From the NCBI RefSeq assembly GCF_001654495.1, contig NZ_CP015849.1, positions 3,137,501 to 3,201,500 on the forward strand: DNA of 64,000 nt, read 5' to 3'. Under the pieces are notes generated by a model. It made no database searches, was not told where the DNA came from, and saw only the letters and a program-made list of their open reading frames with translations. The DNA comes from Streptomyces sp. SAT1. GTDB taxonomy: Bacteria > Actinomycetota > Actinomycetes > Streptomycetales > Streptomycetaceae. The first letter of the stretch is position 1; the number at the start of each line of letters is the position of its first letter. Below are positions 20,835 through 29,027 of the stretch, one piece after another. The translations under genes were made by a program, and so were the position numbers.

Positions 20835-21602
20835 CTACGTGTCGCTGCGCATCTCCGCCATGAACTGCTTCCACGGTACGGCGTGGTGCCAAGCAGCATC
20901 CCGGATCATGCAGCAGCGCACCACCTCCGCGGGCTCCGTGATCAGATCCACGTGCGTGAGCTGGTCGTCGTCATCGAAGCACAGAAGTGCGATGAGTCGG
21001 CTGTCGAACAGCCAGAAGTCCTCGGCGGGCAGCCGGAGTCGATCGGCGTCAGCTCGCCACATGTTCCGGATGTCCTCGCCGGACTCGATGTTCCACCGAG
21101 CGTGCCCCAGCAGGTAGCGCTGGCCGGTGGTGGGCGACTCGTCCACCACCCGTACCCGTTCGATGCGCTTACCCTCCGCGCTCTGGGCTTGGATCGTCCT
21201 GCGGAAGGCATTGACCGGCGTGTCCTCGGTCCAGTCCTCCGAGACGTGCCCGACCTCCATGAACTGCTTCCAGGCGTCTCCGGCCTCGTCGCTCGCGTAC
21301 CGCCGCCGTGTCTCCAAGCGCCACGCGGTGTGCTCGAACTTGCCGAACAGTTCGCCGAACTCGTCCAGATCGATGGTCCGCACCTGCCGCGTCCGCTCCT
21401 TCGGCGTCCAGTCCACCAGCAGGTCGCGCGGCACCACCACGGCGACCTCCCCCTCGGAAAGGTGCTGAAGCTGTGCGATGTCCCCCGGGTCGGCGAGCGG
21501 AGGCCCGTGCACGATCACCTCGCCGCTGTCCAAGTCTTCGTGCACGGAGGGGCACCCGCCACCGTTGCTCCCCGTCCCGTTGAACCGTAACCTGCGCGCC
21601 AT
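20835..21602 (-). CDS. DUF6879 family protein with extra N-terminal segment
   Basis: 255 residues. The C-terminal about 170 residues match DUF6879 as I know it from Streptomyces XRE loci: DLDEFGELFGKFEHTAWRLE, WKQFMEVGHVSEDW and a tail with EVVRCCMIRDAAWHHAVPW. The first about 75 residues (CPSVHEDLDSGEVIVHGPPL) resemble a short protein that is often encoded separately just upstream of DUF6879, so this looks like a fusion. ATG at 21602-21600 has GAGGAG about 9 nt upstream; an ATG 15 codons earlier is less likely. It is the first gene of a two-gene operon with the XRE regulator. Function unknown. Confidence 0.75.
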   Translation of the reverse strand: MARRLRFNGTGSNGGGCPSVHEDLDSGEVIVHGPPLADPGDIAQLQHLSEGEVAVVVPRDLLVDWTPKERTRQVRTIDLDEFGELFGKFEHTAWRLETRRRYASDEAGDAWKQFMEVGHVSEDWTEDTPVNAFRRTIQAQSAEGKRIERVRVVDESPTTGQRYLLGHARWNIESGEDIRNMWRADADRLRLPAEDFWLFDSRLIALLCFDDDDQLTHVDLITEPAEVVRCCMIRDAAWHHAVPWKQFMAEMRSDT

Positions 21603-21796
21603 CCGGCCCCACTCCTCAAGCCTCGACGATGTTGGCGCGCTCAGCATGGCCGTGCCTCTGCGTGAATGTCCATGCATCCAGAGTCACCGCATGAGAATAA
21701 TGGAGAATATTCGCGCCCGAGTCGAGCCCTTCCCGCCTAGCTTCGTCACACAGTGAAGTCAGGCCGCCACATGGCGACACGGGAAGGACAGAACCC

Positions 21797-22024
21797 ATGC
21801 TCAACGCAGACGACGACCTCTACGCCCTCGACCTCACCGATGCCTCCTTCGTCAAAGCCTGCGGAGGCCCCTGCACCGAGGGGTGTGTGACCCTCGCCCG
21901 CATCGGTACGGACGCCTGGGCCCTCGGGGACAGCAAGCGGCCGGACGCCGAGCCGCTGCGGTTCACCTCGGAGGAGCTGAGCGCGGCCGGGATCGATCCG
22001 ACCCGGTTCGGGCTGCCTCTCTGA
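21797..22024 (+). CDS. DUF397-like small protein
   Basis: 75 residues. The segment ARIGTDAWALGDSKRPDAEP followed by LRFTSEEL keeps the DUF397 pattern (D-S-K ... L-R-F-T/S). The N-terminal half is unusual, with CGGPCTEGC in place of SSYSN..CVEV. The ribosome site GGAAGGA (21783-21789) is optimally spaced from the ATG. A -10-like TAGCTT (21738-21743), identical to that of the GHKL ATPase gene, lies 53 bp upstream. It diverges from the DUF6879-XRE operon, completing a second regulator set in this locus. Confidence 0.75.
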   Translation: MLNADDDLYALDLTDASFVKACGGPCTEGCVTLARIGTDAWALGDSKRPDAEPLRFTSEELSAAGIDPTRFGLPL

Positions 22025-22029
22025 GCCCG

Positions 22030-22554
22030 GTGCACCACCACGGCTATCTGTGGTCCGGTCCGAAGGAGCGTTTCGACCAGGACGCGCTGCGGCGCCCGCC
22101 GCACCCGGAGCCGCCGCCGCCCGGCAGCCGGCCGGAGCTGGTCCAGCGGTACCGGGAGGTCGCCGCCGCGTTCCCGGCCTCGGAGCTGCCGCCGCTGGAG
22201 ACGGCGTACTGGCTGGTCAAGCCGCGTACGGCGGTGCGGGGGACGTGGCAGGAGCCGGAAGGGGCGGTGGACTGGCTCGGTGGGCAACTGGGCGCGTACG
22301 CGGCCCGGTTCGCGGCCGGGGCGGCTCGCGAACCGGGCCGCCTGGCCGCCCTCGTCAGCGCCGCGGCCGAGCGGCTGAGGGCGGGCGGTGACGTGGCCCT
22401 CGGGTTCTATCTGGAGCGGCCCTCGTACCTCTCCCTCGCCGTGGTGACCTGCTCGCCGAACCGGCTGCGCCCCCGCCTGCCGTGTCCGCTCACGCCGCGA
22501 ACCACGGAACCCGGCAGGCATGCGGAGCATCGCCCTCCGGGCACAGGGAGGTGA
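22030..22554 (+). CDS. Conserved hypothetical protein in the XRE locus
   Basis: 174 residues, GTG at 22030 five bases after the preceding stop, so co-transcribed with the DUF397-like gene. Visible: a His-rich start (VHHHGYLWSGPKERF), a Pro-rich linker, a helix-rich centre (ETAYWLVKPRTAVRGTWQEP) and a beta-like segment (DVALGFYLERPSYLSLAVVT). I do not recognise a family. Its last 65 bp overlap the convergent gene at 22490-22852, which may mean its 3' end is not conserved. Confidence 0.55.
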   Translation: MHHHGYLWSGPKERFDQDALRRPPHPEPPPPGSRPELVQRYREVAAAFPASELPPLETAYWLVKPRTAVRGTWQEPEGAVDWLGGQLGAYAARFAAGAAREPGRLAALVSAAAERLRAGGDVALGFYLERPSYLSLAVVTCSPNRLRPRLPCPLTPRTTEPGRHAEHRPPGTGR

Positions 22555-22852
22555 GGACCTGTTTGCGGATCGACCGCCAGGTGCGCAGGGAGCAGGCCAG
22601 GCGGACGTGGAGTTCGACGGGTTCGCGGGTGCCGGCCGGGCGGCCCGGGTGCTCGTAGAACCACTGTTCCGCGAGGAAGTCGTACATCTCGGCGGTCGTC
22701 AGGCCGGTCCCGCTGCCCGGCAGTTCGCGGCGCACCTCCTGGCCCAGGAGCCGGGCCCCGCGGGCCCGCGCGGCCTCCTGGACGAGGCCGGTGACCCAGG
22801 CCAGGCCCTGCTCGTCGGCGTAGAGGCCGAACCTCAGGGTGCGTGTCCTCAT
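22490..22852 (-). CDS. Conserved hypothetical protein
   Basis: 120 residues beginning MRTRTLRFGLYADEQGLAWV, with a helical centre (EMYDFLAEQWFYEHPGR) and a strand-rich end (EPVELHVRLACSLRTWRSIR). No signal peptide or membrane segment. Codon use is typical for the organism. No family recognised. It overlaps the convergent upstream gene by 65 bp. Confidence 0.6.
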   Translation of the reverse strand: MRTRTLRFGLYADEQGLAWVTGLVQEAARARGARLLGQEVRRELPGSGTGLTTAEMYDFLAEQWFYEHPGRPAGTREPVELHVRLACSLRTWRSIRKQVLTSLCPEGDAPHACRVPWFAA

Positions 22853-22907
22853 GTCCGCGGTCTCCTCCGCTCGCGTGCGGCGCGGCGTCGCGCCGCCCGG
22901 CCGGTGC

Positions 22908-24257
22908 TCAGGCGACGCCGTCCCGGACGATACCGCGGGCCACCCGGGCGCGTGCCGTGGCGAGTTCGGCGTCGATACGCTGCTGCCGGGCCTCGCCGAG
23001 GACCACGGCGGCCGCGGCGGGCGGGCCGGCCAGGAGGCAGGCCCGCCTGAGGTGGGTCGGCGGGTGGGTGGAGTCGACGCTGTGACCGCGCCGGGCGCCC
23101 ACGCGCCGCTGACGCTCGTACTCGTGCTCGGGTACGGACGCCATGTGCGCGGCCAGCCGCGTCCAGAGGCCGTCCCCGTCCCGCGCGCCCGCCGCGTTCC
23201 CGCGGGCCGAACGCGTCCCGGCCAGCGCCGCGCTGTTGGACTCGCGGCGCAGGAACACGTCGATGGAGTCCAGCACCAGCATCCGGTCCATCAGACCCAC
23301 GGCGGCCTCGGTGGAGGCGGTGCGGGCGGCCTCCCGGTCGGCCAGGTACTCGGCGCGCTGCGTCGCCCGCAGGGTGAGGTGGTCGAGCAGGGTCAGCGTG
23401 CCCTGCACGAGCAGCAGGGGCACCGCGTAGACGGCGTTGACGATCATCTCGACGAGGGACGGCCGCGCGGTCGGGAGGAAGTAGTAGCGCCAGGTGGCCA
23501 GTGAGCGCAGCGCGCTGCCCACCACCCTGCCGTGCCGGGTGTCGCCGTTGCCGTAGTGGCCCAGCTCATGGCCCAGGAGCGCGACCCGCTGCTGCGGGGT
23601 GAGCACCTCCCACAGCGGCAGGCCCAGGTCCAGGGCACGGCGTCCGCGCAGGCCGCGGGACATGACACCGGCGTTGATCTCCTTGCCGACGCTGATCGTG
23701 TCCACACCGCGGGTGCCGACGGCTTCGGCGACCTCGTCGACGAGCGCGTACAGCTCCGGCGCGTCGGCGCGGCGCAGTACGGTGCCGTCGCCGAGGGGCG
23801 GGGACAGGCGCGGGCGCAGCGCCACGGCCATCGCCAGCAGCACGGCCCCCAGCAGCATCAGGCCGCTCCCCCAGCCCCACACCAGGCACGCGACCCCGCC
23901 GAACAGCAGCGCCGCGGTCACGCCGTGCACGGCGAGGGCGATCACGTACGCGAGGACCGAGGCGCCGTCCCGCCGGGCACGCAGGTCGGCGCCGTCCCGG
24001 GTCACCTCGGCGTGCAGCCGCTCGCCGTGGCGCCGGGCGAGCGCGCGCCGGGCCTCCTCCAGCCGACCCGGTCCTGTAGGCCGCGTCCGTCTCCCCCGCC
24101 GCTCCGCCTCTTTCGCCTTCTCCTGCTTCTCCTGGTGCTCCCCCGGGTCGACGTTCCAGTCGCAGGAGGCGCACCAGACGGTGAACCGTTCGTCGACCGG
24201 GATCTGCGCCCCGCATTCCGGGCACGGCCGGATCGGTCCCCCCACAGCGGTGGACAT
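22908..24257 (-). CDS. M48-family zinc metalloprotease with N-terminal zinc ribbon
   Basis: 449 residues of a membrane protease related to HtpX/Ste24. The N-terminal zinc-ribbon cysteines are CPECG and CASC (about residues 12-33), followed by a charged linker and two membrane segments (about 100-150). The catalytic motif is VALLGHELGHYGNGD (HExxH, about 245-250), with a third ligand Glu in RAEYLADREAA. Two further hydrophobic segments follow the motif. I chose ATG at 24257; an in-frame ATG at 24329 would add 24 residues without similarity. Possible roles are membrane-protein quality control or cell-envelope proteolysis. It is preceded by a divergent-looking gap with a small hairpin at 24334-24352. 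Confidence 0.85.
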   Translation of the reverse strand: MSTAVGGPIRPCPECGAQIPVDERFTVWCASCDWNVDPGEHQEKQEKAKEAERRGRRTRPTGPGRLEEARRALARRHGERLHAEVTRDGADLRARRDGASVLAYVIALAVHGVTAALLFGGVACLVWGWGSGLMLLGAVLLAMAVALRPRLSPPLGDGTVLRRADAPELYALVDEVAEAVGTRGVDTISVGKEINAGVMSRGLRGRRALDLGLPLWEVLTPQQRVALLGHELGHYGNGDTRHGRVVGSALRSLATWRYYFLPTARPSLVEMIVNAVYAVPLLLVQGTLTLLDHLTLRATQRAEYLADREAARTASTEAAVGLMDRMLVLDSIDVFLRRESNSAALAGTRSARGNAAGARDGDGLWTRLAAHMASVPEHEYERQRRVGARRGHSVDSTHPPTHLRRACLLAGPPAAAAVVLGEARQQRIDAELATARARVARGIVRDGVA

Positions 24258-24356
24258 GACGGTGCTGCTCTCCCCTCCTCGCGGCCCCTCCCCAAGGGCC
24301 GCCCGAACACGGCAGGGAGATCTGATCATGTCAACCCGCTCCGGTAAAGCGGGATG

Positions 24357-25349
24357 TCACGACCGGCGCCGGAACAGCCGCCCCAGCCCGAACACCGCGA
24401 GGGCGACGGCGAGCACCGCGACGGCACCCTTGGTGAGCTTGCCCGTGGTACCGCTGCCCGCCGCGTCCGAGGCGCCGGACTTCCCGTCCTTGGCCGACCC
24501 GGAGCCGTCCGCCCCTCCCCCGGGCGCGTCCTCCGCCTTCACGGGGCTCTCGGCACCCTCACTTCCGTAGAGGAGCTTGGTGCCGTCGGCGCTGTAGGTG
24601 ACCGACTCGCCCTGCCGTTGCAGGGGCATGTCGAGGGAGCCGAGGCGTTTGATCTTCCCGCCGTTCCAGTCGTAGTAGATGCCGCCGAAGTAGCCGCGCA
24701 CGGCGAGCCGGGTGCCGTCGGGGGAGAACGCGGCGTCGGTGGCCCACAGGTCGACGGGCGCGATCGGCTTGAAGACGTTGGTCCCGGAGGCGGACAGGTG
24801 GGCCGGGCCCTCGAAGAGGTGGCCGCCGTCCTCCTTCTTGTCGATGATGTAAACGCGTCCCGTCTTCGGGTGCACGATCAGCGACTCGGCGTTGCGGGCG
24901 CCGTCGGAGTACTTCACGACGTACTGCGTGGCCCGGACCGTCTGGTCCTTCAGCTCCTTCGGCTCGGGCAGCCGGTAGATCCACACATGGGGCCAGGTGC
25001 CGTCGAGGTTGTCGCCGATGTCGCCGACGTAGATCTCGTTGCCGGGGCCTATGGAGATCGCCTCGACGTCGCGGGGGCGGCCGATGCCCGCGAGGGTGAC
25101 CTTGGCGACGGTCTTCCCGGTGCGGCTGTCCACGGCGTAGAGGTACGGACCGTCGTCGCTGTCGTTGTGGGTCCAGTAGATCCCGGGGTGCAGATGCGAG
25201 GCGGCGAGGCCGCTGGACTCCTTGATCCTCGGGTCCGTGATGGTGAACCCGCCGTCCCCGTCGGCGGCGAGGACGGGCGAGGCGGCGGCGGGCACGGCGA
25301 ACGCGCCCAAGAGCAGGGCCCCGGCAAGCAGGGCGGACGGTCGGCGCAT
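24357..25349 (-). CDS. Secreted beta-propeller-like protein with C-terminal membrane anchor
   Basis: 330 residues. The N-terminal signal peptide is MRRPSALLAGALLLGAFAVP with an AAA-type cleavage region. The body has propeller-like repeats (GIYWTHNDSDDGPYLYAVDS; EAISIGPGNEIYVGDIGDN; GRVYIIDKKEDGGHLFEG; DAAFSPDGTRLAVRGYFGG). A Ser/Gly/Ala-rich linker and a hydrophobic segment ending in GLGRLFRRRS anchor the C-terminus. The pattern is like esterase-like phytase or WD40-type extracellular proteins. No catalytic set is assignable. It faces the SGNH hydrolase gene across 151 bp of divergent promoter space. Confidence 0.75.
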   Translation of the reverse strand: MRRPSALLAGALLLGAFAVPAAASPVLAADGDGGFTITDPRIKESSGLAASHLHPGIYWTHNDSDDGPYLYAVDSRTGKTVAKVTLAGIGRPRDVEAISIGPGNEIYVGDIGDNLDGTWPHVWIYRLPEPKELKDQTVRATQYVVKYSDGARNAESLIVHPKTGRVYIIDKKEDGGHLFEGPAHLSASGTNVFKPIAPVDLWATDAAFSPDGTRLAVRGYFGGIYYDWNGGKIKRLGSLDMPLQRQGESVTYSADGTKLLYGSEGAESPVKAEDAPGGGADGSGSAKDGKSGASDAAGSGTTGKLTKGAVAVLAVALAVFGLGRLFRRRS

Positions 25350-25500
25350 GCCCCAAGCCTGCCATCACCCGCGGGTGTTCAGGCGGGCCGGCCGTCCGGA
25401 CGCCCCCGGGACACCCGTGGAGCAGCCCCGGAGCCCCCTCGGAGCACCCCAGGAACACCCCGGGCCGCCGCGCGCCGCGCCGATCGTCCATCATGAGCGG

Positions 25501-26190
25501 ATGCTCAGGTTCATGCCCGTCGGTGACTCCATGACGATCGGGAGCGCGGGGGAGCACACCTGGCGCTACCGGCTGTGGCGGCATCTGCGCGCCACGTACG
25601 ACGGCCCGTTCACCCTGGTCGGCCCGCGCGAGGCGCTGTACGACAAGGCGGCCGACGCACCCGTGTCGTACGCGTACGCCGACCCCGACCCCGCTTTCCC
25701 GCGCGCCCACCTGGCCGGGTGGGGCGAGGGCTGGACGCACATGGCGCCGGTGATCGGCGAGGCGGTGCGCGCCTGCCGGGCGGACGTGCTGCTCGTCTCC
25801 CTCGGCCTGATCGACCTGGGCTTCTACACCGACGCCGGGCAGACGGCGGAGAACGTGCGCGCCTTCGTCGCCGGGGCGCGCGCCGCCAACCCGCGCGTCC
25901 GGGCGGTGCTGCTCCCGGTCGCCCCGAACATCCGCGCCCGCGACGACGCGCCCTTCGCCGCCCAGGTCGCCCTGTTCAACGAACTCCTCGCCAAGGCCGC
26001 CGCCGACCTCGACGAATTGCGCTCCCCGCTGCTGCTCGCCACCTGGCCGGAGGGCCACGACATCGACCGCGACACCTACGACGGCACGCATCCCAACACC
26101 GGCGGCGAACACGTCATCGCGCGGGCGTTCGCGGACGCGATGCACCAGGGCTGGGGCATCGGACAGCCGTACGCGACGGGAACAGACTGA
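25501..26190 (+). CDS. SGNH/GDSL-family hydrolase
   Basis: 229 residues. Block I is MPVGDSMTIGSAGEHTWRYR, with the nucleophile Ser in GDSM (residue about 9). Block V is DGTHPNTGGEHV, with the Asp/His pair (about 201-212). A block III-like SLGLIDLG replaces the usual GxND. No signal peptide is seen from this ATG, so it may be cytosolic. ATG at 25501 has CATCAT six bases upstream, a possible leaderless -10. It diverges from the propeller-like gene. Substrate unknown (acyl ester or acetyl xylan/peptidoglycan types are possible). Confidence 0.8.
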   Translation: MLRFMPVGDSMTIGSAGEHTWRYRLWRHLRATYDGPFTLVGPREALYDKAADAPVSYAYADPDPAFPRAHLAGWGEGWTHMAPVIGEAVRACRADVLLVSLGLIDLGFYTDAGQTAENVRAFVAGARAANPRVRAVLLPVAPNIRARDDAPFAAQVALFNELLAKAAADLDELRSPLLLATWPEGHDIDRDTYDGTHPNTGGEHVIARAFADAMHQGWGIGQPYATGTD

Positions 26191-26286
26191 CCGGAATGGC
26201 CGAATACCGACGTCTCTCCGTCGCTGTGCGTATCGTTGTACCGCGCGGTTGCCCTCTCCGCGAGGCAACCGGGGAGGAGCGCCACG

Positions 26287-26886
26287 ATGACCGTCCTGGA
26301 AGACAGGATCGCGATGACCGACGCCAGTACCGAGCAGTTGGACGCGTGGTTCGAGCGTCTTGAGCGTATGCCCGTCCCCGAAGGATTCAGGGTCGAGATC
26401 GTCGGGGGCAGCGTCTTCATGACACCGCAGCGGGACACACACTGGCAGATCATCCGGCGATTCCTGTGGGCGATCGACGACAGGTTCGGAAGGGGAGCCA
26501 TAGTGTTCTCCGACGTCCGCATCGACTTCCCCGGCCACCAGAACGGCTTCTGTCCGGACGTCGCCCTGCTCCGTGAGGGCGCGAAGAAGGACGCCAAGGG
26601 CCACTGGCGCCACCAGGACGTCGTCTTCGTCGCCGAGGTCATCTCCGAGGGCACGGCACCGAACGACTACGGCCCCAAGAAGTTCGCCTACGCGGAGGCC
26701 GAGGTCCCCGTCTACGTCATCGCCGACCCCTACCAGGGGCGCTGCTTCGTGCACACCGACCCCGAGGACGGCGACTACGGCAGCAGGACCGTGGTCGACT
26801 TCGGCACCGATGTCGACCTGACCGGCACGTCGGTGGGCCTCCTCGTGCCGACCGACGAGTTCCCCCGCGACACCCCGCGCGACTGA
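26287..26886 (+). CDS. Uma2-family putative endonuclease
   Basis: 199 residues of the Uma2 (DUF820) PD-(D/E)XK-like family, which is common and multicopy in Streptomyces. Core features: EGFRVEIVGGSVFMTP (about residues 31-46), FCPDVALL (Asp, about 95-102), VVFVAEVISEGTAPNDYGPK with the E-V-I-S motif (about 116-135) and KFAYAEAEVPVYVI (Lys/Tyr, about 137-150). The C-terminus ends GLLVPTDEFPRDTPRD. The start is set by GGAGGAG eight bases before ATG 26287. Its upstream region and both protein ends are shared with the shortened gene at 28803-29012. Biological role unknown. Confidence 0.85.
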   Translation: MTVLEDRIAMTDASTEQLDAWFERLERMPVPEGFRVEIVGGSVFMTPQRDTHWQIIRRFLWAIDDRFGRGAIVFSDVRIDFPGHQNGFCPDVALLREGAKKDAKGHWRHQDVVFVAEVISEGTAPNDYGPKKFAYAEAEVPVYVIADPYQGRCFVHTDPEDGDYGSRTVVDFGTDVDLTGTSVGLLVPTDEFPRDTPRD

Positions 26887-26936
26887 GGCGACTCGCTCTT
26901 GCCTGGAGCGCACTCCAAGTCGTTGGCTGGAGAGTC

Positions 26937-27926
26937 ATGAAGTACACACAGCTCGGACGCACCGGACTCAAGGTCAGCAGGCTGGTCCTCGGCACGATGA
27001 ACTTCGGTCCGCAGACCGACGAGGCGGACAGCCACGCGATCATGGACGCGGCGGTGGACGCCGGGATCAACTTCTTCGACACCGCCAATGTGTACGGCTG
27101 GGGCGAGAACAAGGGCCGTACCGAGTCGATCATCGGCAGCTGGTTCGCCCGGGGCGGCGACCGCCGGGACAAGGTCGTCCTCGCCACCAAGGTCTACGGC
27201 AACATGGGCGCCGACGGCGAGCCCTGGCCCAACCACGACAAGCTCTCCGCGCTGAACATCCGGCGGGCCGTCGACGCCTCCCTCAAGCGGCTGGGCACCG
27301 ACCACATCGACCTGTACCAGTTCCACCACATCGACCGCGCCACCCCCTTCGAGGAGATCTGGCAGGCCGTCGACGTCCTGGTGCGCCAGGGCAAGATCCT
27401 CTACGTCGGCTCGTCCAACTTCCCCGGGTACAAGATCGCCCAGGCGAACGAGACCGCGGCCCGGCTCGGCTCGTACGGCCTGGTCAGCGAGCAGTGCCTG
27501 TACAACCTGGTCGAGCGGCGCGCCGAGATGGAGGTCATCCCGGCCGCCCGGGACTACGGGCTCGGGGTCATCCCCTGGTCGCCGCTGCACGGCGGGCTGC
27601 TGGGCGGGGTGCTCAAGAAGCAGGCGGAGGGCGGCCGACGCTCCGGCGGGCGCACCGTCGACTCCCTCGCCGATCCGGAGCTGCGCGGCAAGGTCCAGGC
27701 GTACGAGGACCTGCTCGACAAGCACGGCCTCGAACCGGGCGAGACCGCGCTCGCCTGGCTGCTCACCCGGCCGGGGGTGACCGGTCCGATCGTCGGTCCG
27801 CGCACCGCCGGGCAGCTCGCGTCCGCGCTGCGCGCCGTCGAGCTGGAGCTGAGCGAGGAGCTGCTGACCGAGCTGGACGCGATCTTCCCGGGGCCGGGGC
27901 CTTCGCCGGAGGCGTTCGCCTGGTGA
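26937..27926 (+). CDS. Aldo/keto reductase
   Basis: 329-residue NADPH-dependent oxidoreductase of the AKR superfamily, close to the YghZ/potassium-channel-beta-like group. The catalytic tetrad is visible: Asp and Tyr in INFFDTANVYGWGENKG (about residues 43-59), Lys in VVLATKVYGNMG (about 80-91) and His in LYQFHHIDR (about 123-131). The NADP-binding end has GPIVGPRTAGQLASAL. Transcribed alone, 50 bp after the Uma2 gene, and followed by a hairpin. The substrate is not predictable. Confidence 0.9.
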   Translation: MKYTQLGRTGLKVSRLVLGTMNFGPQTDEADSHAIMDAAVDAGINFFDTANVYGWGENKGRTESIIGSWFARGGDRRDKVVLATKVYGNMGADGEPWPNHDKLSALNIRRAVDASLKRLGTDHIDLYQFHHIDRATPFEEIWQAVDVLVRQGKILYVGSSNFPGYKIAQANETAARLGSYGLVSEQCLYNLVERRAEMEVIPAARDYGLGVIPWSPLHGGLLGGVLKKQAEGGRRSGGRTVDSLADPELRGKVQAYEDLLDKHGLEPGETALAWLLTRPGVTGPIVGPRTAGQLASALRAVELELSEELLTELDAIFPGPGPSPEAFAW

Positions 27927-27970
27927 GGCGGGCCGGGCCGGTCAGGCGGGCCGGGGGCACCTGAACGGGC

Positions 27971-28002
27971 GCGGGCGCGGTGGCCGTCGCCGCCGCGCCC
28001 GC
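27971..28002. terminator. Bidirectional hairpin between the aldo/keto reductase and the small membrane gene
   Basis: A 10-bp perfect stem (GCGGGCGCGG 27971-27980 with its complement 27993-28002) and a 12-nt loop, lying between the convergent stops at 27926 and 28005. Confidence 0.6.
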
Positions 28003-28004
28003 GG

Positions 28005-28094
28005 TCACCGGCCGACCGCTGCCGCGATGGCGACGACGACCAACATCAGCACAAGCGCACCGGCCATGATCCGGTTCCGGGTTTTCGGGTCCAC
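28005..28094 (-). CDS. 29-residue single-membrane-segment protein
   Basis: GTG at 28094 begins VDPKTRNRIMAGALVLMLVV and continues VAIAAAVGR, then TGA. A basic head is followed by one hydrophobic helix, a composition I associate with a small conserved Streptomyces protein. A -10-like TAGGCT (28102-28107) ends 7 nt before the GTG, inside the 3' end of the upstream 2'-5' RNA ligase gene, so it may be leaderless. It is 10 bp downstream of that gene and may also be read through from it. Confidence 0.6.
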   Translation of the reverse strand: MDPKTRNRIMAGALVLMLVVVAIAAAVGR

Positions 28095-28104
28095 GCATGC
28101 GAGC

Positions 28105-28689
28105 CTAACCGGCGCCGCCCAGCGGCCAGCGGGCGACCGCGTCGTAGCGGGGCTGTTCGCCGGGCACCCCGGAGGCGGGCAGCAGGCTGCGTACGAGGAC
28201 GATCTCGTCGACCGTCCAGGTGCGGCCGGTGAAGCCGGCCAGGGCGGCGACGTGCGGGCGGACGTCCGCCAGGGGCGGGCGGCCGCGGGCCAGGGTCAGA
28301 TGGGCCCGGTAGGGGCGGTGCCCGTCCGCCGCCGTACCCGGTGCGCCCGCCCTGCGGCCCGCTGCCTGGGCCCGCCCGGCCAGCAGCCGCAGCGCGGGCA
28401 GATCGCCCTCCGCGCCGGTCCACAGCGCCTTCCCGTGCCCGAACCGGCCGCCGCCGCGCAGGGCGAGGGGGAAGGGGCGGGTGCGGTGCGCGGCCTTCGC
28501 GAGGCGGGTCCCCAGCTCGGGCACGGTCTCCTCGGCGACCTCGCCGTAGAAGGCGAGCGTGAGGTGCCAGCCGGCCCGCCCGGTCCAGCGCAGCCGGTCC
28601 GCGCCGGGCAGCGCGCGCAGCGCCGCCACCTCGTCCGCCAGGACGTCCAGGACGTCCGGCGGGGGCAGGACGGCGGCGAAGAGTCTCAT
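28105..28689 (-). CDS. thpR: RNA 2',3'-cyclic phosphodiesterase (2'-5' RNA ligase family)
   Basis: 194 residues, 2H phosphoesterase fold. The two catalytic HxTx motifs are present: WHLTLAFYGEV (His about residue 42) and YRAHLTLARGR (His about residue 129). The N-terminus MRLFAAVLPP is typical of the family. It hydrolyses 2',3'-cyclic phosphate ends in vitro; the cellular role is unclear. Transcribed with the small membrane gene. Ends in PLGGAG. Confidence 0.88.
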   Translation of the reverse strand: MRLFAAVLPPPDVLDVLADEVAALRALPGADRLRWTGRAGWHLTLAFYGEVAEETVPELGTRLAKAAHRTRPFPLALRGGGRFGHGKALWTGAEGDLPALRLLAGRAQAAGRRAGAPGTAADGHRPYRAHLTLARGRPPLADVRPHVAALAGFTGRTWTVDEIVLVRSLLPASGVPGEQPRYDAVARWPLGGAG

Positions 28690-28802
28690 GGGTTCAGTGT
28701 CCCCGCTACGGTGCGGGTCGTTGTACCGCTCGGCGGCAAGCGGCCCGGCGGGAGCCGGAGAAGCGGCGCCGGGGCCGTACCACGCAGACAGGATCGATCG
28801 AG

Positions 28803-29012
28803 ATGGCCGACCAGAGCCGCGGACTCACCCTCGACACCCTGTTCGAGCGACTGGAACGCATGCGTGTCCCCGAGGGCGTGTGGCACCTGCACACCCTGCC
28901 GGAGGACGGCGGGTACCGGGGCGGACTCAGCCTCGGCTTCGGCGACGACATCGACCTGACCGGCACCCCCGTCGGTCTCGTCCTCAGGACCGACGAGTTC
29001 CCCCGGGACTGA
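28803..29012 (+). pseudogene. Internally deleted Uma2 paralogue
   Basis: A 69-codon intact frame whose first third (LFERLERMRVPEG) matches the start of the Uma2 protein at 26287-26886 and whose last half (HTLPEDGG..., DDIDLTGTPVGLVLRTDEF, then PRD) matches its end. About 120 residues between them, including the whole nuclease core (Asp, E-V-I-S and Lys positions), are missing. The upstream regions also match: TCGTTGTACCGCTCGG at 28718-28733 against 26233-26248 with one difference. So this is a copy that suffered an in-frame core deletion. A residual role, for example as a partner-binding fragment, cannot be excluded because the frame and start remain. Confidence 0.75.
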
Positions 29013-29026
29013 CCCGGGGGAACTCG
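28994..29026. terminator. 14-bp hairpin overlapping the Uma2-remnant stop codon
   Basis: A perfect stem, CGAGTTCCCCCGGG (28994-29007) with its complement at 29013-29026, and a 5-nt loop. It includes the last codons and stop of the Uma2 remnant and abuts the stop of the convergent MFS gene (29028), so it can end transcription from both sides. The arm reuses the DEFPRD-coding sequence of the Uma2 family. Confidence 0.85.
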
Positions 29027-29027
29027 T

